Shown here in pieces: positions 44,609 through 57,372 of a DNA stretch of 64,000 bases. The translations under genes were made by a program, and so were the position numbers. The notes under the pieces were generated by a model. The model was not told where the DNA came from. It made no database searches and saw nothing but the letters and a program-made list of their open reading frames with translations. The stretch is from Culex pipiens pallens (Eukaryota; Arthropoda; Insecta; Diptera; Culicidae), in NCBI RefSeq assembly GCF_016801865.2, contig NC_068938.1:13368509-13432508 (forward strand), written 5' to 3'. The first letter of the stretch is position 1; every line of letters starts with the position of its first letter.

Positions 44609-45009
44609 CAGGGTTGCCAGGTCCAAATTGAAAAAATCTGGCCAAATTCTGAAAAAAATCTGGCAAAACCTGGCAGACGAAAATCATACAATTTTCAATA
44701 AGGAAAAGGAGGGAGGATATATGAATGTATTTAAAAATTTGTTGAATTCAGATGGTTAACGAATTATTTGGACTCAAAAAGGTTTAATAGCACGTTTAAA
44801 AGACATTTTCAATAAAAAAATATTTACAACATTTTGCGATATTTGTTGAAAATCGTTTATTTTAATCAAAAAGTTGTTCAAAATCAGCCGAAAATGAAAA
44901 ATCTGGCAAAATCTGTCAAAATCTGGCACAGATCATGATTAATCTTTATTCTGGCTGACACTTGAAAAATCTGGCATTCCCAGATTTATCTGGCAACCTG
45001 GCAACCCTG
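44609..45009. mobile_element. hAT-type MITE with perfect 8-bp duplication
   Basis: Ends CAGGGTTGCCAGGT and ACCTGGCAACCCTG..., flanked by GATGGGAG at 44601-44608 and 45010-45017. The interior is rich in AAATCTGGCAAAA repeats in direct and inverted order. No frame. CAGGG-starting ends plus 8-bp duplication fit hAT. Confidence 0.92.
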
Positions 45010-45017
45010 GATGGGAG

Positions 45018-46090
45018 GAAAAACGGGGGAGGGTGTTTATAATTAAAAGAGAAAACGGTATTGGATATGAAAATACACATTTAACATAATTTTATAACTA
45101 ATTATCTATCCTTTTTCCATTCGCTTGGCTGGCCCTGACTGACTCTGCGCGGGTGGTTCTTCTAGGAAATGACGCCAAAACTCGAAAAAGGGTGGAAAGG
45201 GGGTGGATGGACACAACAACAGGCAACAGGAGCAAGCTGCCACTTGGGATACCTCCTGGGAGCCTCACTGATGGTCTCATTTTCTCCCTGAGTGCCACAT
45301 TTCTCCCGAGAAATTGAGTGCTGTAAATTTTAAGTTATTTTTAAAATTTATTTTTTTGGAAAAAAATAAAATTTTATTTTTTTACTTGTGTTTTTTTATG
45401 ATGAAAAAAGTGTTGAATTTGATTTGTAATAACTAACATTTTTTAACAAAATTTAAATTATCAGTTGTGGAAATTAAAGTGATTCAATTACCAAATTTCT
45501 TTTTAAATTTGAATAACTAGATTAATTTTGATGACTTTTTCTTGTATTTTTTTTATTATTTACCAATTAATTCAGCATTCGCCATATTAAATTACCCACC
45601 AAGCTAGCGCGAGCAAGCAGCACCCACCGGAGGTGGGTAAAAATCAACCCTTTTTCTCAACCCACCCCTTCTTTTTTCAGGAAGGGGTGGCAGAAACGTG
45701 CGCGTGGGTAACTTAGCTTGTTAAGTTTGGGAAAGCAGGGGCTGACGTCAAGCGGTAGCGGTTTCAGCTTTCTTTCTTATGTTTTTAATTAAAATTTTAT
45801 CTCTCACTGAATGTCTCCGCAGCAATGGTGGGTGGGTGGAAGTGGGATTCAGTTTTGCACGGGTTGACGTTTTCCCCGAAAAATCCTTTCCGTTTTCGTC
45901 GTTGACGGTGGCCGTTTCACGGCTAAATTGGAGGACGCGCTTTCGGTGGAGGAGGAAAGTTGGGCGAAAAATAAAAATTTAGCGGGACACACTATTTGTG
46001 CTGTGAAATTGGTGCTGCGAGTTCGGCGAATTAATTGGAGCGTGAGTCCTGATGGAGGATACGATGATTTGAAGGCACAGTTTTTGAGCA
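45018..46090. other. GC-richer islands at 45090-45310 and 45590-46090
   Basis: CpG-containing sequence separated by AT-rich DNA. No domain-bearing frame. Possible regulatory DNA. Confidence 0.3.
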
Positions 46091-48600
46091 TAATTGGCTC
46101 GTTTTAGTGAATGTGAAATTACAGTTCAAATTTTATACGATTGATATTTGGAAAAAAATCTCGCTTGGCTTTAAAACAAAATTGCACCATCTATATAAAA
46201 AAATGTGAAGAAATTTATGTAAAAAAATGGCAGAATACGTACCAATGTTTTATTGATGAAAAACATTTAATTAAAAATACTGAATATTCATTTCAATTGA
46301 CGTTTTGCACTTGAATACAGAAGAGGTTGAAATACAATTTCATGCTGATTTTTTCAGGTAAAAGATAATATTAGTTTTTTTTTAATCTTTGACCGGTCTA
46401 CCGAAAATTATCTTTTCCATTTTAGATAAATATAATAAATGCGTGGATTCTCAATGAAAAATCATAATTTTTCACAAGAAAACTTGTTTTTCGTTAAGAT
46501 AGAAAATAAAGTTAGTTTTAAATGAAAAAGTTACACATATTCTGTTTAAATTATTAGGCCAGATAAAATATATTAAGTTCGATCAATTATTAAAACAAAA
46601 TTCTTCACGCATTACAAAAAAAAAATCCTTTTTTTTTTAAAGGACCAATAAACTATTGTCTTTCATATGTTTATAGGACCTAATAAAAAAACTCTAGAAA
46701 TGATGTCTTTCTTTTTGTGTAATTATTTATCAAACTTTTGAAAAGTTCTTAAACCACTTAGTTCTGGTCATTTGAGTAATTTTCCTTTCTTCATGGCTTA
46801 AAAAATAGAAAATATTTTTTTATGTATCTAAGAAATTTAAGAATATTTAATTTTTTGACAAAAAACATTTTGTTTGTTTGTTTTTCTATCTAATTAATCT
46901 AATTTATCTCAGCAACAGTTGCTCCTATCTTCAATAGTTTTTTTTGCAGATTATGATATTTTGTCTGAATTAAAAAAATGTTTTAAGGTGATCATGACTT
47001 TTACAGTTATAATTGAAACTATTTATAACACAAAAATCACTTTAAGATTTGTTTGTAAAATACTATTCGATTTCAGATAGATATTATGTAAAAATCTCAA
47101 TTTTCTTCTGAAATTATTATCTTGGGCCAACCAATTTCGAATATTTTGTGCAACAGCTTAAAAGATTGTATTTTTGATAATTTTAAAAACAGCCAAAATA
47201 AATAAAAATATCAAAAATTGTATTTTTTCGTAATATGTTTTTTGCAATAAAGTAATGCCTAATTTTATCCAAAGTTTTCCCCCTCACCTTCCGAATTTCT
47301 TAACATAATTAGGTGCAAAACATTTAGTTTTGGTTTAAAAATTTAAATTTTCATTGAAGCATCTAAAATTTTTACTGAAAAAAAAATCAGGTCGATTGTA
47401 AATTATAAAAAATACAATTCATTCATATTTTTTTTTTATTTAAAAATGGCTTTTCAATTTTTTTAAAAACAGACCACAGATCGGAAAAGACAAAAAAAAT
47501 AAGAAAAAATATATTCATTAATTCATTTATAGTTTGAAAATTTGTGTCATAATAATTAAAGAATTTTTGATACTTGTTTATAAGGTTTGAAATTAGGCTA
47601 GAAATTAAGTTTTTTTTTAATACAAAGTGACGAAGATAAACTGTGGATTTGCCAATAGTTAAAATGAAATAAAATTAATTTTGACATTTTTTTTATTTTT
47701 CAAACTAAAACTTAAGTGACACAAAAGTGTGTTTGATGTTTTGATGAAATTTTTAGTTTCAACATATAAAAAACATTAATTTCAGTTTTAAATTACAGTT
47801 CCTCAGCTTGACCTAAAACAGGACTAAAAGTTAGCATAATTTTAATACTTATTTTCAATTTAAGCTTTTTAAATATTTTTTTATAACATTAAGAGATAAT
47901 CATGATCTGATGATCCATGAAACATGGTTTTATGATGATCCATGAAACATGGTTTTATCGAGTATTTTTTTGTTGTTGTTAATTTTGAACTTTTATTTTC
48001 AAAGTAAAGTATGAATTTAATAAAATAAATATTTTAAAATGAATTACTGTGTAACCTGAGATTCAAATGGCTTGATCGTGTATCAATGACAATAAAAAAT
48101 CAAATAAATGTTTGATAAATTAATCTTCAGTTAAAATATCTACAATGGTTTGTCAAAATGTACAGAGTAAAATTTTCCATTTTTCTGAATTGCTACAAAT
48201 GTTTGTCTGAATATTTAGCACAGAGGTTATTTCATGACTTACCGTTTATAATGCAAAATCTGAAAACACAGAAAAAAACAATGTTAGTATTTGCATCGTT
48301 TGATTTTTTTTGAAAAATGAAGGGGAACATTTATAAACTCAACATCACATTTTATACAGAAACAATAAAATACTGTTTACAAAACCTTTGTTTGGCTTCC
48401 AAAACATACAAAAAAATGATCTTGCCATAAAAGTTGGAGCTTTTTGAACTGTTTTTTACTTAGGAAATATTTACCTCAAATTCCAATTTCAACTCAAACA
48501 AAAATCAATAAGACCAAACAAATAGTGCCCTGGCAGTCTTCAATCAATTTTCCAAAGCTGGAAAGCGGATCACAAATAAATGTTCTCAAATTAAATTATG
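46091..48600. other. AT-rich sequence with repeat relics
   Basis: 46880-47200 (TTTATCTCAGCAACAG...ATCTTCAATAGT...GTGATCATGACT) is an old copy of one arm of the 53.5-55.4 kb family. 46625-46715 shares inverted words with 52460-52505. The direct repeat GATGATCCATGAAACATGGT stands at 47909 and 47934. No gene. Confidence 0.4.
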
Positions 48601-48779
48601 GGGTTACATATATGTAAATCGTGAAAAAAGTCAGAGGTTGGTATAAGCACACATTGAAACTTTTTTTGAATCTGTTTTCAGGATATTAAAATATACATTT
48701 TCATCTGTTAACAAAACAAATTTGAAGACATTTGGTCGTATCATTGCCGAGATATAGCTATTTGAAGTTAGCAGTTTCG

Positions 48780-49090
48780 AAAAACGGGTGCCACGATATC
48801 TCTATACTGCTATGACCAAATCGGCTCAAAATTTTGTTGAAGACTAGTTAAACTAGTCCCGTGAGCATGACGAAGGCCGATTTTCAAAAAGTTTATTTTA
48901 AAAAAAGATAAAAATATTTTTATGTTTTTCATAAAACATTTTGTCAGTTTTTGATTTTTGTATTTTTTTTAAAAGCAAAATTTCAAAATCGGGCTTCATC
49001 ATGCACACGGGATATATTTTAAGAGTCTTCACCTCAAATTCCAGCCAATTTGGTCCATCCCATCTCGAGATATCGTGGCACCCGTAAATC
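48780..49090. mobile_element. Foldback repeat
   Basis: ACGGGTGCCACGATATCTC (48784) is mirrored by GAGATATCGTGGCACCCGT (49068). The inner parts (GACCAAATCGGCT, GAAGACT, GAGCATGACGAAGGCCGATTTT) are mirrored too, around a centre near 48935. No frame. Confidence 0.8.
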
Positions 49091-49515
49091 AACTCGGTGT
49101 TTAGAGAAAAACGCTCTCAAAGTTTAACAGTCCGCTTTGCGCATGGCAATATTTTTAGTTTAAATCTCAGTTTATTCATGAAATTTCTTCATGAAACTTT
49201 CAGGAGTGATTAAAAATCATTTTTTCAGAGGATTCAGTAAATTTTCTGAATTATGAAATTTTACAATTTCTTACATGTATATAACCCCTTAAATTAAAAT
49301 AAATAACAATCAAATCCGCCATGATGACCGGAACTGCTGAAGCAGGAATCACGGGTGCTAGTATGGGTGGCAAAATAAGGAAAAAATTGGGACAAAAAAT
49401 AGAAATTGATGCAAAAACAAAACCCACGATGATCCATTTTTGAGCGATGGTGGTTGTTTAATCGTAAATCGTGTGTAAGGATGAAAAGTGGGGTAAAAAT
49501 TGAAATTGCTTTTTG

Positions 49516-49519
<4 letters not shown>

Positions 49520-49549
<30 letters not shown>
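49520..49549. repeat. Poly(T) run, 30 bases
   Basis: Uninterrupted T run. No element ends identified around it. Confidence 0.9.
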
Positions 49550-49551
<2 letters not shown>

Positions 49552-50900
49552 GGTAATACATGAATGAACTGTAATGAAGTGCATTTTACGCTCAAATTTT
49601 TTATTTGCTTTATGTTTCATTAGTTGAAAATTACACTCAATGAAAAGTTATGCTCCCTACATCTGTCACTTCCGCACAACCCACAACGCACAAACACATA
49701 AACGGTCCACCATGTTGTGCATTTTCCGGTGTTCTCGTTTCACATCAGCAACTTTTGCCTGTAAATGGCTCTCTCACTTGCCTTAGCATAGAAACACACA
49801 CACACACTCGCACACAAAATTAAGCCCGCTTCTTTCGAGGATCCCAGCAGCAGCGGAAAGAAGGAATTAAATTGAAATTAGGGTATTCTTCCCTCCCCCT
49901 TCCCCCTTATCTCAAGTGTTCCTTAATAAGTGTTTTCATCTCACAAAAGATAGCAATTAAAGCGCGCTCCCTTGTTCTTCTTTTCGTTCTTCTTTGGCAA
50001 GATCTACCCCGAGCCTTAGTCGGTGCTGTTAAAGTTTAAATGCTTTGTCTTTCGTCTTTTCCCTCTCTCTACCTTAAGGCGCGCAGGGAAAACCTGTAAT
50101 CAGTGCACATGAGGGTATCACACACACCAACACGGACAAAACTTTTTTCTTTCCTTTTAAATCTTACTCCTACACACCCGCAAAACGACAGTTTGAGGAC
50201 AAAGAAAAAGAAAGGGCTGATTTGGGTACCCCTCACAACCCCTCGCTCTCTCTCTGCCATATCTACCTCTGATAACATATGTATATGAAGCAATTAAAAA
50301 GACATTTCGGGACGAGACGACAGTGAGGGAAGAGGAAGGAATGTGAATCGTCGTTGGAACATATGGTACGTCGAATCACGGCGAGGAAAAAAGTTTTGGA
50401 CTTAAATGATTTGGCGAATTTTGTGCCCGAAATGAGCACAAGCTGCAATGTGTTCTCACAAATGAGGGTAATTTATGCTGAAATTAATAAAAAACATTTT
50501 ACATGCAATACTCACATTTTTAAACATTTTGTTGGAATTATTCAGAAAAGTGTTTCTTATGGTCCTAAAGCATTGAATTTCATTGTGAATAAATGATCAA
50601 CAATGAGTAAATTCTGTAGTATTCTTTAGAAATATATAAAAAAAAATCATTTGTTATATTACAGCAAGCTAGTTGTCTTGAAATCATTAGATTTCAAACA
50701 ATCTAATAACTGTCAAAAATGTTTTTTTTTGTCGAGATTTTTTTTTTAAATTTTGTTTCATATTAGTATTTTTAAAAACGATGACGTTAGATGTCGTATA
50801 TGTAATAAAAATTTAAACCAAACAAGCTTAACCAGTCCTGTCCTTTTTGTCTTTTTTATTAACTTTTTTTTCTTTTTTTTTTATTTGCATGGTTTTGCTT
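49550..50900. other. GC-richer island (49640-50390) then AT-rich sequence
   Basis: Contains (AC)n near 49794-49806 and CTCTCTCTC near 50245. No domain-bearing frame on either strand. Confidence 0.3.
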
Positions 50901-50902
50901 GT

Positions 50903-51556
50903 TGCCTTCCTCACCTTACTGCGGAAAGGCTATAAAATCACTCGAAAAATAAACTAATAAATTTGACTTCGTAGACCCACCTTCACGTATACATATCGAC
51001 TCAGAATCATGTTCTGAGCAAATGTCTGTGTGGATGTGTGAAGGTGGGTGGACAAAAAAATTGTCACTCGAATATCTCCGGACTGAATGAACGGATTTTG
51101 ACCGTATTGGTCTCATTCGATCGGTCTTGGGGTTCCATAAGACTCTATTTAAAATCAGGAAGGTTAGTTAAGTACTTCATAAGTTATGCTAAAAACGATT
51201 TTGGCATATGTCTGGAGATGAGCTAATGAGCCCAAAACAACGAAGATCTGACAATCCTATCAAAAGTTATTAGCACTTAAGTGTTATTTATACACTTTTT
51301 GGAGGCCGGATTTCAGATATTGTGATAGAAATTTTGTCTGAATCTTCCATGCGAACTATCGTTGGATAGGTTTTTTATCAGACCTTGCCGATTAGCCAGA
51401 AATATTGAAAGTCTGCGAACCCTTTCAAAAGAAATGAGAAATAAAGTTGATTTGTTAAACATGTTAAGGGGAAATGTTGCTATTTTAACTGAATTGACTT
51501 TATGCATGTGAGGAAGGCACCAACCACCTAAAGGTGGATTAAGTAACGTTTTTATC
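50903..51556. mobile_element. Non-autonomous element related to 22403-23480 (copy 2)
   Basis: Starts GCCTTCCTCACCTTACTGCG; ends GTGAGGAAGGCACCAACCAC then CTAAAGGTGGATTAAGTAACG. Holds about one version of the 164-bp unit (TCAAAAGTTATTAGCACTTA...GGATAGG), against about three in copy 1. Confidence 0.85.
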
Positions 51557-52200
51557 TTCATTTCTGCAATTATATGTTTTCTATATTTGTGTTGTTTTGT
51601 TTTAACATACATTAAGTTTTTTTTGTTGGTCATTCTTTTTTTTCTGCATTTTTAGTTTTTTGTCTTTCTTTTATCTGCCTTTTCTATTTGTTTATGTTAT
51701 TTGCTGAATTAGTTCCTTTTCATTCGTCTGCTTCAAAAAAATTACTTTATATATTTTTTTACCTATTCTTTATTGGTTTTACTTTTTCTTTTTTTTTGTC
51801 ATTCATTTACTTTTCGGATTTTTAACTTTAATTTTTTATCTTATTGGTGTTACTTTTTTTTTAATTTTTTTTTCTTTCTTTTTAATTCTTTTTTTTTTCT
51901 TTTGACATAAACAATTATTGACCAAATTTCACGACATTTGCAAATTATGCAAGTCTTAGAACATAAAAAGCTTCATTGTTATGATAAAATGAGTACTTTT
52001 CACCAAAAAATCGAATCTAACACATAAAACATAACCTTGCGTCATTTGATACCCATGCAGCAAATAATTTAAATCTGTGTATTTTCAAAAAGATTGTAAG
52101 TTTTGTGTAAAATTGGCAATTGCTAGAATTTAAGGAAAATTCAATGTACTGTTCAAATTTGCATATTAAAATTAAGTGTTTTTTGTAACTTGATTGAGTG
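51557..52200. other. T-rich sequence, nothing recognised
   Basis: 51620-51900 is strongly T-rich on plus. No gene or complete element. Confidence 0.4.
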
Positions 52201-52400
52201 GTTACACATCAAAGTTGTAAAGCAGACAATTACAAAAAAATGATGATTTATCATAAGGGTTTGCTTGTAATCAAAACGAGTTATCGCGATTTTACAAAAA
52301 AAAAGTTTGGCAAATTTACACAAAAAACAAAGAAATTTTAAAATGATTTATTTGTTCTCGATGAAAACATACCCTTTTGGGTTAGAACAGTAGGGGTACA

Positions 52401-52790
<390 letters not shown>

Positions 52791-52955
52791 TCCAATTAAG
52801 TTAAGTTAAGTATCGAAAATGGCGGAGTTCTAAAAACTATTTAGTATTTTTTGATGAAGAATACATATTTTTCTCGGAATTTTGAGTACGCCATCAAATC
52901 GGGCGTTTAATTTTACAAAAAAAAAGTCCCTTTGACACCAAATTTTCATTCCATC

Positions 52956-53500
52956 ATGTATGTACTCATTTTTACTTTTTCTACTCCTTTACTTGACAAC
53001 TCTGTTCTACTCCTTTCTATTTTTTTTCTTCTCCTTTCCACTCCTTTCTACTTCTTTACTTCTTTATATTTCTAAATCTTTTTCATTCTTTGCTCCTTTC
53101 CTTAGTTACTCCTTTCAACTTCTTTACTCTTTTTCACTGCTCCACTCCTTTCTACTACTTCTTCTCTTTTCTCTTTCTAGAGTAGTTTAAAAAGATTTAA
53201 GGAATAGAAAGGAGCGGAAAGGAGCCGAAAAGAGAAAAACGGAGCAGAAAGGAGTAGAAAGGAGTCGAAAAAGTAAGGAATAGAAATAAGTAAAGGAGTT
53301 GAAAGGAGTAATTTAGGAAAAAAGCAAAGAAAGAATTTAGTAAAGCGATATCAGGCAAAGTAGCAAAGAAGCAAACAAGAAGGAAAAATGAGTATACAGA
53401 TTAAAGTAAAAAGGAACAATTAAGGAAAAAAAAGGAGCATAAAGATGCGAAGAAGCAAAGAAGTCAAAAGAAAAGGAGCAATGAATAAAAGTAGTTGAAA
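52956..53500. repeat. Mirror-paired polypyrimidine/polypurine tract (block 1)
   Basis: 52960-53180 is pyrimidine-rich with CTACTCCTTTCTA-type words. 53190-53500 is purine-rich with TAGAAAGGAGTAG-type words, an imperfect inverted repeat of the first half. A related block is at 55604-55800. Confidence 0.8.
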
Positions 53501-53502
53501 GT

Positions 53503-55413
53503 CTGAGCAACTCTCTACGAAATCGGCCGATTTCGACCATTTTTATTTTTTGTATTTTTTGATTTGACTCAAACTTTGTGGGGGCCTTCCCTATGACCAA
53601 ATATGCTATTTTGTGTCATTGGTTCACCCATACAAGTTTCCATACAATTTTGGCAGCTGTCCATACAAAAATGGTATGTAAATATTCAAACAGCTGTAAC
53701 TTTTGAGTGAATTTTCTGATCAATTTGGTGTCTTGGGCAAAGTTGTAGGCATTGTTGAGGACTTTTGAGAAAAAAATAGGTACACGGAAAAAAAAATTTG
53801 CAGATTTTTTTATCAACTTTTTTTTTACTAAAACTCAATTTCCCAAAATACGTATTTTTTGATTTTCGAGATTTTTTGATATGTTTTAGGGGACAAAAAT
53901 CCGCAACTTTTGAGCCATAGAGAAACATGGTCAAAAAATCTGCCGCCGAGTTATGAATTTTTGAAAAAATAGTGATTTTTGGAAAAAATCGAAGTTTCAT
54001 GCAAAAACAAGTTTGACATTACTTTTTAATGCAAAATTGAATTTGCAATCGAAAAGTACTTTACAGATTTTTTGATAAAGGGCTCCGTTTTCAAGTTATA
54101 GCCACCGAAAGTTTGATTTTAGCGAAATATTTGCAGTTTTTCGATTTTTAAAAATAGTGACCATGAGTGACCATTCCTAAAAATATTTTTTTTGAAAAGT
54201 TCAAATTGTATAAGAGACATTGAAGATTGGACCTCGGGTTGCTGAGATAGAGCCGCTTTAATAAAAAGAAACACGAAAATTGAAGTTTTCCTAATATCAC
54301 CAAAAAAACACACCATTTTCTATTGACGATATCTCAGCAACTAATGGTCCGATTTTCAATGTTAATACATGAAACATTCGTGAAATTTTCCGATCTTTTC
54401 GAAAAAAATATTTTGAAAATTTTTAAATCAAGATTAGCATTTTAAATGGGCGTAATATTCAATATTTGGCCCTTTTAAAATGTTAGTTTTGATTAAAAAA
54501 ATATTTTTTTCGAAAAGATCGAAAAATTTCACGAATGTTCAATGTGTTAACATTGAAAATCGGACCATTAATTGCTGAGATATCGTCATTAGAAAATGGT
54601 GGGCTGTTTGGGTTAGATTAAGAAAACTTCAATTTTCGTGTTTCTTTTTCTTTAAGCCGCTGTATCTCAGCAACCAGAGGTCCAATCTTCAATGTCTCTT
54701 AGACAATTTTATAGAAAATTTTCTGAACTTTCAAAAAAAAATATTTTTAGAAATGGTCACTCATGGTCACTATTTTTAAAAATCGAAAAACTGCAAATAT
54801 TTCGCTAAAATCAAACTTTCGGTGGCTATATCTTGAAAACGGAGCCCTTTATCAAAAAATCTGTAAAGTATTTTTCGATTGCAAATTCAATTTTGCATTA
54901 AAAAGTAATGTCAAACTTGTTTTTGCATGAAACTTCGATTTTTTCCAAAAATCACTATTTTTTCAAAAATTCATAACTCGGCGGCAGATTTTTTGACCAT
55001 GTTTCTCTATGGCTCAAAAGTTGCGGATTTTTGTCCCCTAAAACATATCAAAAAATCTCGAAAATCGAAAAATACGTATTTTGGGAAATTGAGTTTTAGT
55101 AAAAAAAAGTTGATAAAAAAATCTGCAAATTTTTTTTTCCGTGTACCTATTTTTTTCTCAAAAGTCCTCAACAATGCCTACAACTTTGCCCAAGACACCA
55201 AATTGATCAGAAAATTCACTCAAAAGTTACAGCTGTTTGAATATTTACATACCATTTTTGTATGGACAGCTGCCAAAATTGTATGGAGACTTGTATGGGT
55301 GAACCAATGACACAAAAAGCATATTTGGTCATAGGGAAGGCCCCCAAAAAGTTTGAGCCAAATCAAAAAATACTAATAAAATCCATTTCCGGTTTTGGTA
55401 GAGAATTGCTCAG
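53503..55413. mobile_element. 1.9-kb palindromic element
   Basis: Ends CTGAGCAACTCTCTAC and GTAGAGAATTGCTCAG; arms of about 930 bp are mirrored with few differences around a centre near 54458 (AGCATTTTAAATGGGCGTAA...TTTTAAAATGTTA). Frames in the arms occur in mirrored pairs and are not genes. A single arm is at 15283-16236. Confidence 0.92.
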
Positions 55414-55414
55414 T

Positions 55415-55603
55415 CTACACGGAGAAAAAAGAGTTCTCAAAATCGTGAACAAGCGTTCATGAAAATGGGAACCTCGAACAAAGTGTTCAAATCCTATGGT
55501 ACGATTTTGAAAAACGTACCATGAAATTTGAACACTTTGTTCGTGGTTCCCATTTTCATGAACGCTTGTTCACGATTTTGGGAACTCTTTTTTCTCCGTG
55601 TAG
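55415..55603. mobile_element. 189-bp palindromic MITE, CTACACGGAG ends
   Basis: CTACACGGAGAAAAAAGAGT...GAACAAAGTGTTCAAAT is mirrored by ATTTGAACACTTTGTTC...ACTCTTTTTTCTCCGTGTAG around AAAATCGTACC-type centre words. It directly abuts the 1.9-kb palindrome. Confidence 0.92.
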
Positions 55604-55800
55604 CTACTCCTCTACATTCTACTTCTCTAATTATTTCTACTCCTATACCCTTTTCTTCTCCTTCTTTTTCTTCGTACTTTTTCTTTACTCCTCTAGGAAT
55701 AGAAAGGAGAAGAAGGAGTAGGAAGGAGAAAAAAAAGAAGAAAGGAGAAGGTGGAGCAAAAAAAAAGAGTAGAAAAGAATAGGAGAAAGAGTTGAGATGA
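55604..55800. repeat. Mirror-paired polypyrimidine/polypurine tract (block 2)
   Basis: Pyrimidine-rich 55604-55695, then purine-rich 55696-55790 with GGAGAAGAAGGAGTAGGAAG. Resembles block 1 at 52956-53500. Confidence 0.8.
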
Positions 55801-55940
55801 AGTTGCTCCTTTTTATTCCGTGATTAATCTTTTAATTTAAAAACACGTCTTTTTCGCATGTTAAAAAATGAAAGAGGTCGTACCATCCCTCCGTCACGAG
55901 ATATCGAAAAAAAGACCTCGGAGTCATGATCCTCTGTCTA

Positions 55941-57054
55941 GTCTGTTTAAAATGAATTTTCCACTGTCAAAAATTCTGTATGTTTTTTTAGTAGCATTCC
56001 ACTAACTGCCCTAGTTTCACCTCTTTGGTGCACAGCACATGTTACACATTGTACACCGACAAAGCTGCTTAATTCTCTCTGCTAATCCCCAACAAAACAA
56101 CACGTGAGGAGCTCCATGCTCACCTCAGGTAACCAGCTAATCGCGTGTCCTAATACATCATGCCACCGTCCCCCCTTCCAACCACCCACCAATCACTAAC
56201 GAACCAATCCGTTCCGTTTTCCCTAACTGAATATAGCCGGGGCTCAAGGCAGTATTTAATTATCGCGCTCACTCCAGATGATTGAATCGACCCTTCCTTC
56301 CTCTCTCCCCCCCCCCCCCATTATCATGGCTGGCGCGGAAATTCGGCCCGATGTCCTGGACCAACCTCCCACCCATCCAGCCCAAAAAGGATTGGATTGC
56401 GTTTCTGCGATGGATGGATGCTGGAAAGCAGCAACATTTTCGTGGGAGTTACACGAGTCTGAGTTGAGTAGAGCTGACTGACGGTGGATGCTGTTGGCCC
56501 AGAAGCTAATTTATAAATGAATATCCCCAACCTCCTCCTCCACCTCTCTTCCCTCGGGGTGGGTGGGTTGTGAAAGATTGTGTGAAAAGGACCTGTGGGG
56601 CGGAGGAGTAGAGGGGGAGAGGTGAGGCCATTGTGAGCCATCACAGGAATCTCGTTAATTGTTTCCTCTGATGATTGATGATAGCGCCGAGCGGGGAGAG
56701 AGAGACAGAGAGAGCGAAACATCACAGAATGGGGACGTAATTAGTGAATTATTTACATTTCCAGTAATTAGCAGGATTTCACTAGACAATAGGGTCGGAT
56801 GCTGTGCCTGGGAGCAGACTGACTGACTGGCTGGCTGGCTCGGGTGTCCTCTCCTCCCCCAGGTTGACTGGGCTGTCAGTGTTGAGGGCCAGAGGCGGTG
56901 GAGTCAATTTTGAGATTTTTTCCTGTAAATTGGCCAATTTGGAATGCGTAGAAGAATTTCAGTTAACATTTTATTAAAACTCAAATCGCGGATTTTTTTA
57001 TTAAAGTAAGGTGAAATAGATGGTTAATTTGAATTTTTGCGTAACTTCTGTGAC
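55941..57054. other. GC-richer island with paired GTAATTAG sites (56030-56900)
   Basis: Includes GTAATTAG at 56737-56744 and 56764-56771, GAGAGAGAGACAGAGAGAG near 56695, and a C11 run near 56309. No domain-bearing frame. Possible enhancer. Confidence 0.3.
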
Positions 57055-57358
57055 AGGTATCGCAAGGGTTTCCAGAAGCGTTTATTACTTGCCAGTCTAC
57101 CAATTAATTACTCAAATTACTGGTCCAAAATGATTAATTACATAAATTACTTAATTACTTTTCAATATGATAAAAAAACATTTAATTTAAATTTAAGTAT
57201 TTATTTCTACGGTTCTAAACTAAATTATTTATAAATAGCTCATTCGATAGCTCTTTCAAAAATTATGCTGTTTTTTTTGTACCAATCTAGATATTGTGAA
57301 TTTCGCGTATAATTTTTATTGAAAATAGCTATAGGCGATAAAACGTCAAAAATGCCCC

Positions 57359-57372
57359 CCACTAGAGGGCGC
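57359..57372 (+). promoter_or_regulatory. CTCF-like motif
   Basis: CCACTAGAGGGCGC fits the CTCF consensus CCASYAGRKGGCRS at all 14 positions. It sits in the interior that hAT element B has and A lacks. Sequence match only. Confidence 0.4.

Noticed and set aside
53686..55310. Mirrored 104- and 127-codon frames starting MKLRFFPK
   Set aside because: Same frame in both arms of a palindromic repeat and partly in the 15.7 kb arm; no domain and rich in Lys/Phe from A/T runs.
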